The position numbers and the translations under genes are program-made. From Cyclobacteriaceae bacterium (GTDB lineage Bacteria > Bacteroidota > Bacteroidia > Cytophagales > Cyclobacteriaceae), in the NCBI GenBank assembly GCA_016787755.1, contig JAEUUA010000004.1:211704-275703 (forward strand): a DNA stretch of 64,000 nt. Direction: 5' to 3'. The notes below the pieces were generated by a model, which saw only the letters and a program-made list of their open reading frames with translations, did not search any database and was not told the DNA's origin. Every line of letters starts with the position of its first letter. The stretch's first letter is position 1. Shown here one piece after another: positions 37,373 through 45,765 of the stretch.

Positions 37373-37517
37373 GAAGATTTTTTTAGTTGGGTTCGTGAGA
37401 CAGGCAACGGCTTCCAGAGTCAAGCCATAAAGAAAGCACGTGTGATTCTGACTAACTTTACAAAAAAAATATTTGGATGAAGGAAAACTTGAAGAAGCCT
37501 AAAAGGTGTTTTTGTGA
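37373..37517 (+). pseudogene. Decayed coding tail resembling the flavin reductase C-terminus
   Basis: Two open stretches are joined by a one-base shift in a run of eight A (37462-37469): the first reads WVRETGNGFQSQAIKKAR and TNFTKK, the second YLDEGKLEEA, a TAA stop, then KVFL and a final TGA. The last 49 bp match the end of the flavin reductase gene (34850-34898) at about 38 of 49 positions by eye, with Trp replaced by the stop. This is a gene remnant with a frameshift and a nonsense change. It lies in the 321-bp gap between plus-strand genes and the cyclase cluster; nothing else was recognised there apart from the terminator hairpin. Confidence 0.55.
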
Positions 37518-37530
37518 ATTATTTAAGTTT

Positions 37531-38394
37531 TTAATATGCAATCAGACAGTTACTATATCCTGTTGAAATTTTAATAAATAACACCACCTTAATAAGCTGA
37601 ACCGTTTTCCGAAGTTTATTTCCAGCTCTACGAACGCTACCTTCAAGCAGATGCGTCAGGTTAAGTTGCCCTCCTATCACCTTCAAATCCATGTTCTTCC
37701 ATTTGAAGGCGAAGGAAGAAGTTCGCCCTATCACTTTCAACCCTGGCACTTGCGCCAGTACGTTAATGATTTCTTCTGTGATGCCATCACTAAAGAATTC
37801 TTGCTCAGCATCGTTGCTCATGTTCTCGAAAAGCAAAACAGCTGTGCTATTTTCCGCCAACGCAGTCACCGGCTTTTGGGCCTCAATAGCCTTACCTCCT
37901 TCAAACAGCACCTGGTACATCCTTACCGGCTGGCTTACTTTCTTTAATTTCTCCTCTTTTACAAACTGCGACTTGATTTCGCTTTTGTTGGAAATATTAT
38001 GATGAACCGTTTTCGAAATAAAAATACAACCGGACTTGGCAGCAGCCTGGATGCGTGCGGCAATGTTTACTCCATCACCATACACATCATCATTTTCAAA
38101 AAGCACACCGCCAAGGTGAATGCCTATTTTCAATTTAAAGTCATTTGACAAACTACAAGTCTCCTGAATTTTAATGGCGGCATACACGGCATCGGCTGCA
38201 GTGCTAAAACTTGCCATCACTCCATCACCAAGTTCTTTTATCCATCGCCCATTAAATTCTTCGATGATCGGTTTTTGCAATGCTCTGTTCTTTTTAAGAA
38301 TAGCCAGTGCATTTTTATCATCACAGCCCATTAAGGCGGTGTACCCGACAATGTCAGTGAAGATAACAGCGGCTAGTTGACGGGATTGGGACAT
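37531..38394 (-). CDS. Truncated class III adenylate cyclase with TolB-like domain
   Basis: The 287-aa protein has a class III cyclase domain (residues about 1-165) with all expected catalytic residues: FTDIVGY and ELGDG metal Asp, Lys before ELGDG and Asp in DDVYGDGVN that select adenine, and the Asn and Arg of GVNIAARI. The rest is a TolB-like segment (NSTAVLLFENMSNDAEQEFFSDGITEEIINVL to GNKLRKTVQLI) that stops early and ends in an unrelated 20-residue tail. Unlike its two paralogues it lacks the membrane helix and TPR part. It is possibly functional as a soluble cyclase or a decaying copy. Confidence 0.75.
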   Translation of the reverse strand: MSQSRQLAAVIFTDIVGYTALMGCDDKNALAILKKNRALQKPIIEEFNGRWIKELGDGVMASFSTAADAVYAAIKIQETCSLSNDFKLKIGIHLGGVLFENDDVYGDGVNIAARIQAAAKSGCIFISKTVHHNISNKSEIKSQFVKEEKLKKVSQPVRMYQVLFEGGKAIEAQKPVTALAENSTAVLLFENMSNDAEQEFFSDGITEEIINVLAQVPGLKVIGRTSSFAFKWKNMDLKVIGGQLNLTHLLEGSVRRAGNKLRKTVQLIKVVLFIKISTGYSNCLIAY

Positions 38395-38436
38395 AAAATG
38401 CTTGTGTGATAACTAAATGCTATTGTCTCATTATTA

Positions 38437-40479
38437 TCAATTTGGCAATTCAATCTTTTTCAAAAGGGCTTTGGTTCTGGGGTCATTTTTCATGGCTGGA
38501 TAATAAACCTGGAATTTACGTTTGATATATAACATTTCCCCTTCATGGCTCTCTACGGCTTTGTCAAAAAATTGGTAAGCCTGTTCCCACTCTCCAATCG
38601 ATGCAAATACATACCCGAAAAAAGCATTCCCTTGGTTTTGACCCACTAATAAATTATTCATTTTATCAAGTATTTCCCGGGCCTTAATTTCTTCACCCTT
38701 CAATCCATAGGCCGTTCCCAAATAGGAGAACATTTGCAAGTCGCCATTCATTTTTGCAGCTAACTCAAGATTAACAATCCCCTTTTCATATTGATGCAGG
38801 CCAAAAAACTGCACGGCTCCAATCACGAAATGGCCAGCGAAGAAATTAGGCGCCATTTCAAGCAGCCTGTTTGCGTATTCAATTTGTTTTGCACTATCTC
38901 CATCCCACTGATGATAGCCAGTTAAATAAAAAATATTTAATAATGAGAAAGGATCCAGCCTTTCTGCTTGCTGGAGATATTGATTGGCTTTTGGGTAATT
39001 TTCCATGACCATGTGATACACTCCTAATTGTCTGAGCCCTTCGACACTGTTGGGATTGATGCTGAGCCCCTTCTCCAGTTCCTGGAGTGCCCCTTTAAAA
39101 TCATAATCATTCCACATTTTGATCCTGCCCGTAACGATATGGCTTTCAGCTATATTGTCATCCAGTTGAATGGCCTTTTCAGCTGCCGTTCTTGCCTGGT
39201 AGAGGCTCTGCTCCATGGGAGCCCAATTGAAGTAGGCCAAATCACCATAGCAAATCGCCAATTCGGCATACGCTATGGCATACGATGAATCGATATCAAT
39301 AGCTGCCCGATAGTATGCAATCGCTTTCGAGAAATCATCCGGAGAATATTTATTGTAATGGTAACGCCCTTTCAGGAAAAGTTGATATGCTTCCACATTG
39401 TCGGTGTAGTTTTTTAACAGGACCTCTTTATCTTCACCAATTAGCTCTACTTTGATCGCCTCCAGTATGGCTAATGATATCTCGTCCTGAATAGAAAAGA
39501 CGTCTTTCAATTCCCGGTCAAACTTGTCACTCCACAAATGAAAACCGTCAGCACTTCTTATCAATTGGGCGGTGATACGAAGTTTATTACCATCTTTCTG
39601 TACACTGCCTTCCAAAATATTTGCTGCACCTAATTTCTCACCGATTACCCTTAAGTCTTCATTTCTTCCTTTAAAGGAAAAGGAGGAAGTCCGCCCAATC
39701 ACTTTCAGTCCGGGTACCTTCGCAAGAAGATCGATCACATTTTCACTTAATCCATCGCTAAAATATTCCTGGTCTTTCGTCTGGCTCATGTCTACAAAGG
39801 CCAACACCGCAATGGATTGATCACGTGTCTCACCTGAGGTTTCCCTTTGTCCTTTAAAAAACCAAATGGAAAATGAGGCAACCACAATTACTGCTACCGC
39901 GATTATCCATTTAAGTGCTACCGATTTTTTTTGAGGGAATTTAAGTTTGCCTTGCATCTCTTCGCGCTTGGGTACGGCAAAGCCCGAGTTGGCCAGGGCA
40001 AAGACTTCCATAGGTTCGGATACATTTTTGAAATCAAAGTGCCCCAACGACTCCAATTGGAAATCAGTATTGTTTTTTACCTGATCACGAATGGCTTTGG
40101 ACATGAGCACAGCGCCAGCAATTGCCAACGATTCAATTCGCGAGGCGATGTTAACGCCATCACCAAAAACATCATCATTTTCAAAGAGTACATCGCCAAG
40201 GTGAATACCTATTTTCAATTTAAATTCATCTGACAAACTACAGGCCTCCTGAATTTTGATGGCAGCATATACGGCATCTGCTGCTGTGTTAAAGCTGGCC
40301 ATCGCCCCGTCACCGAGTTCTTTGATCCATCGCCCGTTAAATTCTTTGATGATTGGCTTTTGCAATTCCCTATTCTTTTGCAGAATAGCCAATGCCTTTT
40401 TATTGTCACTGCCCATCAAGGCCGTATACCCGACAATATCGGTAAACATGATTGCAGCTAGTTGACGAGATTGAGACAT
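38437..40479 (-). CDS. Class III adenylate cyclase with TolB-like and TPR domains
   Basis: The 680-aa protein has a cytoplasmic cyclase domain (residues about 7-165; FTDIVGY, IKELGDGAM, DDVFGDGVNIASR), one membrane helix (about 187-208), a TolB-like domain (SIAVLAFVDMSQTKDQEYFSDG to LWSDKFDREL) and about eight TPR-like repeats to the C-terminus. The adenine-selecting Lys and Asp and the transition-state Asn and Arg are intact, so cAMP production is expected. ATG 40479 follows a TTG at 40488. It is the middle gene of the cyclase array. Confidence 0.88.
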   Translation of the reverse strand: MSQSRQLAAIMFTDIVGYTALMGSDNKKALAILQKNRELQKPIIKEFNGRWIKELGDGAMASFNTAADAVYAAIKIQEACSLSDEFKLKIGIHLGDVLFENDDVFGDGVNIASRIESLAIAGAVLMSKAIRDQVKNNTDFQLESLGHFDFKNVSEPMEVFALANSGFAVPKREEMQGKLKFPQKKSVALKWIIAVAVIVVASFSIWFFKGQRETSGETRDQSIAVLAFVDMSQTKDQEYFSDGLSENVIDLLAKVPGLKVIGRTSSFSFKGRNEDLRVIGEKLGAANILEGSVQKDGNKLRITAQLIRSADGFHLWSDKFDRELKDVFSIQDEISLAILEAIKVELIGEDKEVLLKNYTDNVEAYQLFLKGRYHYNKYSPDDFSKAIAYYRAAIDIDSSYAIAYAELAICYGDLAYFNWAPMEQSLYQARTAAEKAIQLDDNIAESHIVTGRIKMWNDYDFKGALQELEKGLSINPNSVEGLRQLGVYHMVMENYPKANQYLQQAERLDPFSLLNIFYLTGYHQWDGDSAKQIEYANRLLEMAPNFFAGHFVIGAVQFFGLHQYEKGIVNLELAAKMNGDLQMFSYLGTAYGLKGEEIKAREILDKMNNLLVGQNQGNAFFGYVFASIGEWEQAYQFFDKAVESHEGEMLYIKRKFQVYYPAMKNDPRTKALLKKIELPN

Positions 40480-40489
40480 TAGTTGCAAT

Positions 40490-40564
40490 TTAGTAAAATC
40501 GACAGTGTCGGTGAACCTGCCTGCCGGCCGGCATAATAGCAGCGAGCTGACGGGATTGGGGCAT
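40490..40564 (-). pseudogene. Relic of a cyclase N-terminus (copy B)
   Basis: Reading 40564 to 40490 gives MPQSRQLAAIM, the start of the cyclase family, then PAGRQV, then a few residues and TAA after 24 codons. The following bases TTCACCGACA-TGTCG match the codons for FTDIV in other copies after removal of a 16-bp GC-rich insert. Only the first about 15 codons of a cyclase remain. The rest of the gap up to the third cyclase (40565-40684) shows no recognised coding. Confidence 0.65.
40522..40533. repeat. GC-rich palindrome inserted in cyclase relic
   Basis: TGCCGGCCGGCA is a perfect 12-bp palindrome in an otherwise AT-rich region. It interrupts the cyclase relic between the Met-11 codon and the TTCACCGACA remnant and probably belongs to a short dispersed palindromic element. 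Only this copy was noted in the window. Confidence 0.45.
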
Positions 40565-40684
40565 ACAGGATCAAGATACTATAAATCATCTTTATTTCAG
40601 CAGATCATTCGTATTTCAAGCATCATCTCCCGAAAATGCGATGCCCGACAGGAACGCTCAACTATTCTTAGGAGGTCATTCTAT

Positions 40685-42721
40685 CTAATAATTAGCCTCT
40701 ATTCTATCCAACAGTTTTCTTGTCCTTGGGTCTTTTTGCAATGCAGGAATACTCATTAAATAATATTTCTTCCATAACATGAACCCTTCTTGAATTTTAA
40801 CAGCTTTGTCATAATACAAAAAAGCACTATCAAATTTCCCAATCGATACATACACGTCCCCAATAAAATTATTACCCGCCAGTTCAATGCCCTTCATGCT
40901 TTTCATTTTATTGATTGTCTCCATAGCTTTCACTTTATCCCCCATTTGACCATATATAGTTCCGAGAGTCGATAATGTTAAAAGACCATTCTCCAACTTT
41001 GCCGCCAATGTCAACTCATCCATTCCTTCCTGGTACTTTCCAGAATCCATATAAGAAAGTCCAACCCACCAATGACCGGCAAAGAAAGTAGAGTCCAGAT
41101 CAATAATTCTTTTTCCATTCTCAAGTGTTGTCTCTATATCACCAATAACATAAGGCGCTGTTGTTGCCATCCAAAGATTCATTTGTGAGAATGGATCCAG
41201 TCTTACAGCCATTTGCGAATGCTCCATAGCCTCTTTGTTATTACCCAATAAAGCTGCACACATACTCAATTGCACATGGCACTCTGCATTGTTGGGATTT
41301 ATGTCGAGGGCTTTATTGAATTCTGCTTTCGCTTCGGATACCTTCCATTCATTATGAAGTTTCACCCGCCCAATGGCAAGATGACTCTCAGCAATATTGC
41401 TATCGAGTTCAAGCGATTTTTGAGCAGCCTGTAATCCCAGCGGCAGGCTTTTTTCCGGGGGCAACCAGTTCCAATACCATAAAGACAGATAACAGAATGC
41501 CATTCCGGAATATGCAATGGAATAATTCGGGTCTAAAGCAATAGCAGCTTTAAAATATTCAATGGCTTTCATAAACCCATCAGGAGTAGATTTATTGACG
41601 TGAAAGCGGCCATGGAGATAAAGTTGGTAAGCTTCCACATTATCGGTGTACTTCTTTAGCAAGGCTTCTTTTTCCTGGCCAATTAATTTTACTTTGATCG
41701 CCTTCAGTATGGCCAATGATATCTCGTCCTGAATAGCAAAGATGTCTTTCAATTCCCGGTCATACTTTTCACTCCATAAATGAAAACCATCAGCGCTTCT
41801 GATCAACTGAGCTGTTATGCGAATTTTGTTACCATCTCTCTGTACACTGCCTTCCAGGATATTCGCTGCACCCAATTTCTCACCGATCACCCTTAGGTCT
41901 TCATTCTTTCCTTTAAAGGAAAAGGAAGAAGTTCGCCCAATCACTTTTAATGAATTCACTTTTGCAAGCAGATCAATTACGTTTTCACTCAATCCATCGC
42001 TGAAATATTCCTGGTCTTTTTCCTGACTCATGTCTACGAAAGCCAACACCGCAATGGACTGATCAGCAACTGAATCAATAGGTTCTTTTCTATCCTTAAA
42101 AAACCAAATGGAAAATGAGGCAGCAGCAATTACTGGTATCGCAATGATCCACGTAAGCGCGCTCGATTTTTTTGGAGGAAGTTTAAGCTTGCCTTGCATC
42201 TCTTCCTGCTTGGGCACGGCAAAACCCGGGTTGGATAACGCGTAAACTTCTATCGGTTCGGATACATTTTTGAAATCAAAATGCCCCAAGGATTCCAGTT
42301 GGAAATCCGAATTGTTTTTAACCTGATCGCGTATGGCTTTCGAAATAAGCACAGCGCCAGCGATACCCAGGGATTCAATTCGCGAGGCGATATTGACGCC
42401 ATCACCAAACACATCCTCATTTTCAAAGACTACTTCCCCCAGGTGAATGCCAATCCGTAATTGAAAATCAGCATCAGCACGACAGGCTTCCTGAATTTTT
42501 TTAGCTGCTGCAAGTGCATTTGATGCTGTATTAAAACTGGCGATAACCCCATCTCCCATTTCTTTGATCCACCGACCCCCAAAGGATTCGATGATGGGTT
42601 TTTGCAATTGCCTGTTTTTATTCAATAGCGCGAATGCTTTATGCTCATCCTTACCCATTAAGGTAGTGTACCCGACAATGTCGGTGAACATGATAGCGGC
42701 TAGTTGGCGGGTTTGGGGCAT
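40685..42721 (-). CDS. Class III adenylate cyclase with TolB-like and TPR domains
   Basis: The 678-aa paralogue of the preceding gene has the same order: cyclase domain (FTDIVGY, IKEMGDGVI, NEDVFGDGVNIASRI), membrane helix (about 188-208), TolB-like domain (SIAVLAFVDMSQEKDQEYFSDG) and TPR-like repeats. All catalytic positions are kept. The membrane topology suggests TolB-like/TPR parts in the periplasm signalling to the cytoplasmic cyclase. It lies 27 bp after the TonB-dependent receptor stop on the same strand, so cotranscription is likely. Confidence 0.9.
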   Translation of the reverse strand: MPQTRQLAAIMFTDIVGYTTLMGKDEHKAFALLNKNRQLQKPIIESFGGRWIKEMGDGVIASFNTASNALAAAKKIQEACRADADFQLRIGIHLGEVVFENEDVFGDGVNIASRIESLGIAGAVLISKAIRDQVKNNSDFQLESLGHFDFKNVSEPIEVYALSNPGFAVPKQEEMQGKLKLPPKKSSALTWIIAIPVIAAASFSIWFFKDRKEPIDSVADQSIAVLAFVDMSQEKDQEYFSDGLSENVIDLLAKVNSLKVIGRTSSFSFKGKNEDLRVIGEKLGAANILEGSVQRDGNKIRITAQLIRSADGFHLWSEKYDRELKDIFAIQDEISLAILKAIKVKLIGQEKEALLKKYTDNVEAYQLYLHGRFHVNKSTPDGFMKAIEYFKAAIALDPNYSIAYSGMAFCYLSLWYWNWLPPEKSLPLGLQAAQKSLELDSNIAESHLAIGRVKLHNEWKVSEAKAEFNKALDINPNNAECHVQLSMCAALLGNNKEAMEHSQMAVRLDPFSQMNLWMATTAPYVIGDIETTLENGKRIIDLDSTFFAGHWWVGLSYMDSGKYQEGMDELTLAAKLENGLLTLSTLGTIYGQMGDKVKAMETINKMKSMKGIELAGNNFIGDVYVSIGKFDSAFLYYDKAVKIQEGFMLWKKYYLMSIPALQKDPRTRKLLDRIEANY

Positions 42722-42748
42722 TACGTGTGAAGATACTCTATAATCAAT

Positions 42749-45478
42749 TTATCTCAGCAGTTCATCAAACACAAGTGACACATAATACATCTGGCCTACA
42801 TAGGGAGAACCAAAACTGGTACGGTAGTCCTTGCCCCCAAGGTTGGTGCCTCCAATTTTTAAAATTGTTTTAAGGGAGCTTAGTTTATAATTAACCTGAG
42901 CATTCAGCACACCATAGGCCGCAATTGTGCCATTGCCGTAAAACGACTGCCACAGGAAGGATTGCTGGTACCGGTAATTCACATTGAAACCCAGGTCATT
43001 GAAAAGTTTCCGATTTTCTAATCCAATGCTGATGCGGTTGTTCGGTGTGTTAAATCCCGAAATAAAACCTTCATCTACCTTGGACAAAACGGTGTAATTA
43101 TAGTTTGCATTGACTGCAAAATTTCTAGGGAGGTTATAGGTAATACCCAATCCAATACCGTAAGAACTCAAAGTATTCGAGGCATTAGAGAATAAGTTCC
43201 AAACAGTTCCGGCAGAGATCGGTTGCCCTTGATGGGTGGTGGAATTTTTACTTACAACAATATCGGAGCCCGCAAAGTCATTATAGGTACTGTAGTAGTA
43301 ATTAAAATCAATTAACACATCGCGTGTAAGAAGTCCCTTATAACCAATTTCAATGGTACGTTGTCGTTCAGGTTTGAGATAACCAACATTGGCTGTTTCG
43401 AGCGTCACGTTTCCTGGATTGGCAAGTATGGCACCCGTAGTTTTATCCAGTATACCGCCTTGATTGATAAAATCATCATAGGATGCTTGTGTCCAGGCAC
43501 CCTCATTATAAACGCCATATCGCGATGCGATGGAAGGTACACCACCCAGTGCATACCCTCCGGCAGTGTTATAAAAAAGAACCTGACTGGTCAATTCAGG
43601 AAAACGGAAGCCGGTTTGATAGCTTGCTCTGAAATTGTGATTCTGACTGGGCGAATAAACCATGGATAGCCGGGGCGTGAAATGACCATCAAAATCTTTC
43701 ATTTTATCATAGCGAATTGAGCCGGTCAACTTAATCTTTTCGACAATGCTTTTTGCAATCTGAGTATAAGCGCCAAACGTGTTGGTTAATATCGGGTTGG
43801 ATATATTCGGATCATTGGGTGCATCGTCAAAGAAGGTACCCTTGGAGTAAACACTTATCAACCTGTAATTGCCACCCGCGATCACTTCTGCCCATTCTAT
43901 TTGCTTGAACCTGTAGAACAATTCGGTATGCCACATTTTTGAGCTGCTATAGAATCTTGCTCCCGGAGGGCTGCGTTGAAAAAAATTTGACCTTACCTTG
44001 CTAATGGTATCCTGCAGGGAGGGAACATATTTTCCCGTAGAGGGATCGATCATAAACCGATCGGCATAGGAACGGGCGGCTACCGGATCATTGGGCGCAA
44101 CGCCCGGAACATTATTATAAAAAGCATTTATATAATCCGGTACCCAGCCGTTTTCTGACGGATTAAAATATTCATTTGTAAAAGCACCGACTGCACCCAC
44201 ATGATAGCTTTTGAAAGCATTTGTTTGTGTTAAATAGCTTCTGACAAAAAAGTTATCGCTCTTGAGTTCTACTTTGTAAAACTGTGTTTTATATCTTCGA
44301 TAAGCAAATTTAGAATCTTCCTGTGCTAAGGCACTGCCTTCTCCGAAGCGATAAGCCCCAATCAATTCCATTTTCTCATTCAGTTTGTAGTGAATGGCTG
44401 CATCATATTTTAGTATTCTCGCCTCCTGATTGTCCAAAAGGATTCCCTCTGGTAAACCGGTCCGTCTAATAACGCCAAGTCCATATTCAGTTAAGTCAAT
44501 AGCGGTTTCATCACCGTGAAGATTGAGCCCATCAAAGTTGGGTGTGCCTCTCAGATCAATTTCCGAATCCGGATTATTTCTGTCGGTCTTGTAATCTGTG
44601 GAGATCCAATCGGTTGCTTCCATGAAGTGAAAATTTACTTTGAAAGCGAGTTTATCCTTAAACGACTTGGCATAACGCATACTGTAAGTTCCCATGGGAT
44701 GGGCACCGCCAGCTTTCGAATTAGTTGCGCCTTGTTTCACCATCATGCTTAACCCGGGATATTCAAAAGGGCTTTTACTTTGCAACAGCATGATGCCATT
44801 GAAGGCATTGGGGCCATACAAAGCGGAAGACGCACCGGGAATTAGCTCCAGGCTTTCAATATCCAGTTCACTGGGCGCCATAACAGAACCAACAGCCCAA
44901 CCGATAGTAGGATCAGCTGCATCGATGCCGTCAATCAATTGCACAAAACGGGTATTGCCAGCACCGGAAAAACCACGCGTATTCACAGATGTATTCGTTA
45001 TACTGGAATTGGTCACCTGAACCCCTTTCAGGTTGGCGAGCGCATCAAAATAATCTGGTGTAGCCGATTGCCTGATGGAAAGTATATCCATCTTCTCTAT
45101 GGTTACGGGAGACATCATAATGGTTTCTTCTGACCGGGACGCTGATACTACTATCTCCTGACCCAGCAATGATTCCTCAATCATGGTTAAATCAATCACG
45201 GTATTGTTTTCGCTGATCACCCTTTCTTCCGTGCGAAAACCGATGAAAGAAAACACAAGTGTAAATGGTGTGGGTAGGTCAATACTCAAGTTGTATTTTC
45301 CATTGGTGTTGGAGGTCGTGCCCCTCACACTTCCTTTCACTGCAATATTGGCCCCTACCAATAGCTCTCGTGTTATTTTATCTGTTATCGTTCCAGAAAC
45401 AATAGTTTGGGCTTCAAGAGTGGAAAGGCTTGTGAGCAGGAGTAGTGGAAGGAGATACTTCCTGGTTAGGTTTGCCAT
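42749..45478 (-). CDS. TonB-dependent receptor
   Basis: The 909-aa outer-membrane receptor has a signal peptide (ending STLEAQ), a CarboxypepD_reg-like domain (VSGTITDKITRELLVGANIAVKGSVRGTTSNTNGKYNL), a plug (SPVTIEKMDILSIRQSATPDYFDALANLKGVQV, GASSALYGPNAFNG) and a long beta-barrel ending with a C-terminal aromatic-rich strand. It imports an unknown ligand with TonB energy. It is a single receptor without an adjacent SusD. The first of the cyclases begins 27 bp after it. Confidence 0.92.
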   Translation of the reverse strand: MANLTRKYLLPLLLLTSLSTLEAQTIVSGTITDKITRELLVGANIAVKGSVRGTTSNTNGKYNLSIDLPTPFTLVFSFIGFRTEERVISENNTVIDLTMIEESLLGQEIVVSASRSEETIMMSPVTIEKMDILSIRQSATPDYFDALANLKGVQVTNSSITNTSVNTRGFSGAGNTRFVQLIDGIDAADPTIGWAVGSVMAPSELDIESLELIPGASSALYGPNAFNGIMLLQSKSPFEYPGLSMMVKQGATNSKAGGAHPMGTYSMRYAKSFKDKLAFKVNFHFMEATDWISTDYKTDRNNPDSEIDLRGTPNFDGLNLHGDETAIDLTEYGLGVIRRTGLPEGILLDNQEARILKYDAAIHYKLNEKMELIGAYRFGEGSALAQEDSKFAYRRYKTQFYKVELKSDNFFVRSYLTQTNAFKSYHVGAVGAFTNEYFNPSENGWVPDYINAFYNNVPGVAPNDPVAARSYADRFMIDPSTGKYVPSLQDTISKVRSNFFQRSPPGARFYSSSKMWHTELFYRFKQIEWAEVIAGGNYRLISVYSKGTFFDDAPNDPNISNPILTNTFGAYTQIAKSIVEKIKLTGSIRYDKMKDFDGHFTPRLSMVYSPSQNHNFRASYQTGFRFPELTSQVLFYNTAGGYALGGVPSIASRYGVYNEGAWTQASYDDFINQGGILDKTTGAILANPGNVTLETANVGYLKPERQRTIEIGYKGLLTRDVLIDFNYYYSTYNDFAGSDIVVSKNSTTHQGQPISAGTVWNLFSNASNTLSSYGIGLGITYNLPRNFAVNANYNYTVLSKVDEGFISGFNTPNNRISIGLENRKLFNDLGFNVNYRYQQSFLWQSFYGNGTIAAYGVLNAQVNYKLSSLKTILKIGGTNLGGKDYRTSFGSPYVGQMYYVSLVFDELLR

Positions 45479-45553
45479 GAGTAAAGCCAGATGAGCCTAT
45501 AATTTGTACAATCCCCCTAACTTTTCCTAGGCACTAATGAAAATTTGCGCGCC

Positions 45554-45616
45554 TTACTGCACGGTATGCCCGGCAATATAGGTGAATAGGATGGCAGCAA
45601 ATTGACGGATAGGCAA
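45554..45616 (-). pseudogene. Relic of a cyclase N-terminus (copy A)
   Basis: Read from 45616 this gives LPIRQFAAILFTYIAGHTVQ and TAA, aligning with the paralogue start MPQSRQLAAIMFTDIVGYT. The metal-binding Asp is replaced by Tyr, and Val by Ala, showing decay. It lies 76 bp upstream of the TonB receptor. The surrounding gap (45479-45715) shows no other recognised feature. Confidence 0.55.
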
Positions 45617-45715
45617 TTGTAGGTAACTACCGGAACTATCCAAAATTGCAAATCGCATGTTTTACTTAGGAAACCCAATGAGAACAATTGGTAAAGCCAG
45701 GAAGCACATTAACAG

Positions 45716-45747
45716 AAAAGCCTCTTATGCAGAGGCTTTTCTTTTTT
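45716..45747. terminator. Terminator downstream of pdhB
   Basis: Perfect 10-bp arms AAAAGCCTCT (45716-45725) and AGAGGCTTTT (45731-45740) with a 5-nt loop and T runs on both sides (CTTTTTT on plus, TTTTCTG on minus). It lies 19 bp after the pdhB stop on the minus strand and separates that gene from the relic A and receptor region. Confidence 0.75.
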
Positions 45748-45765
45748 ATAATGTATGATCCAATG

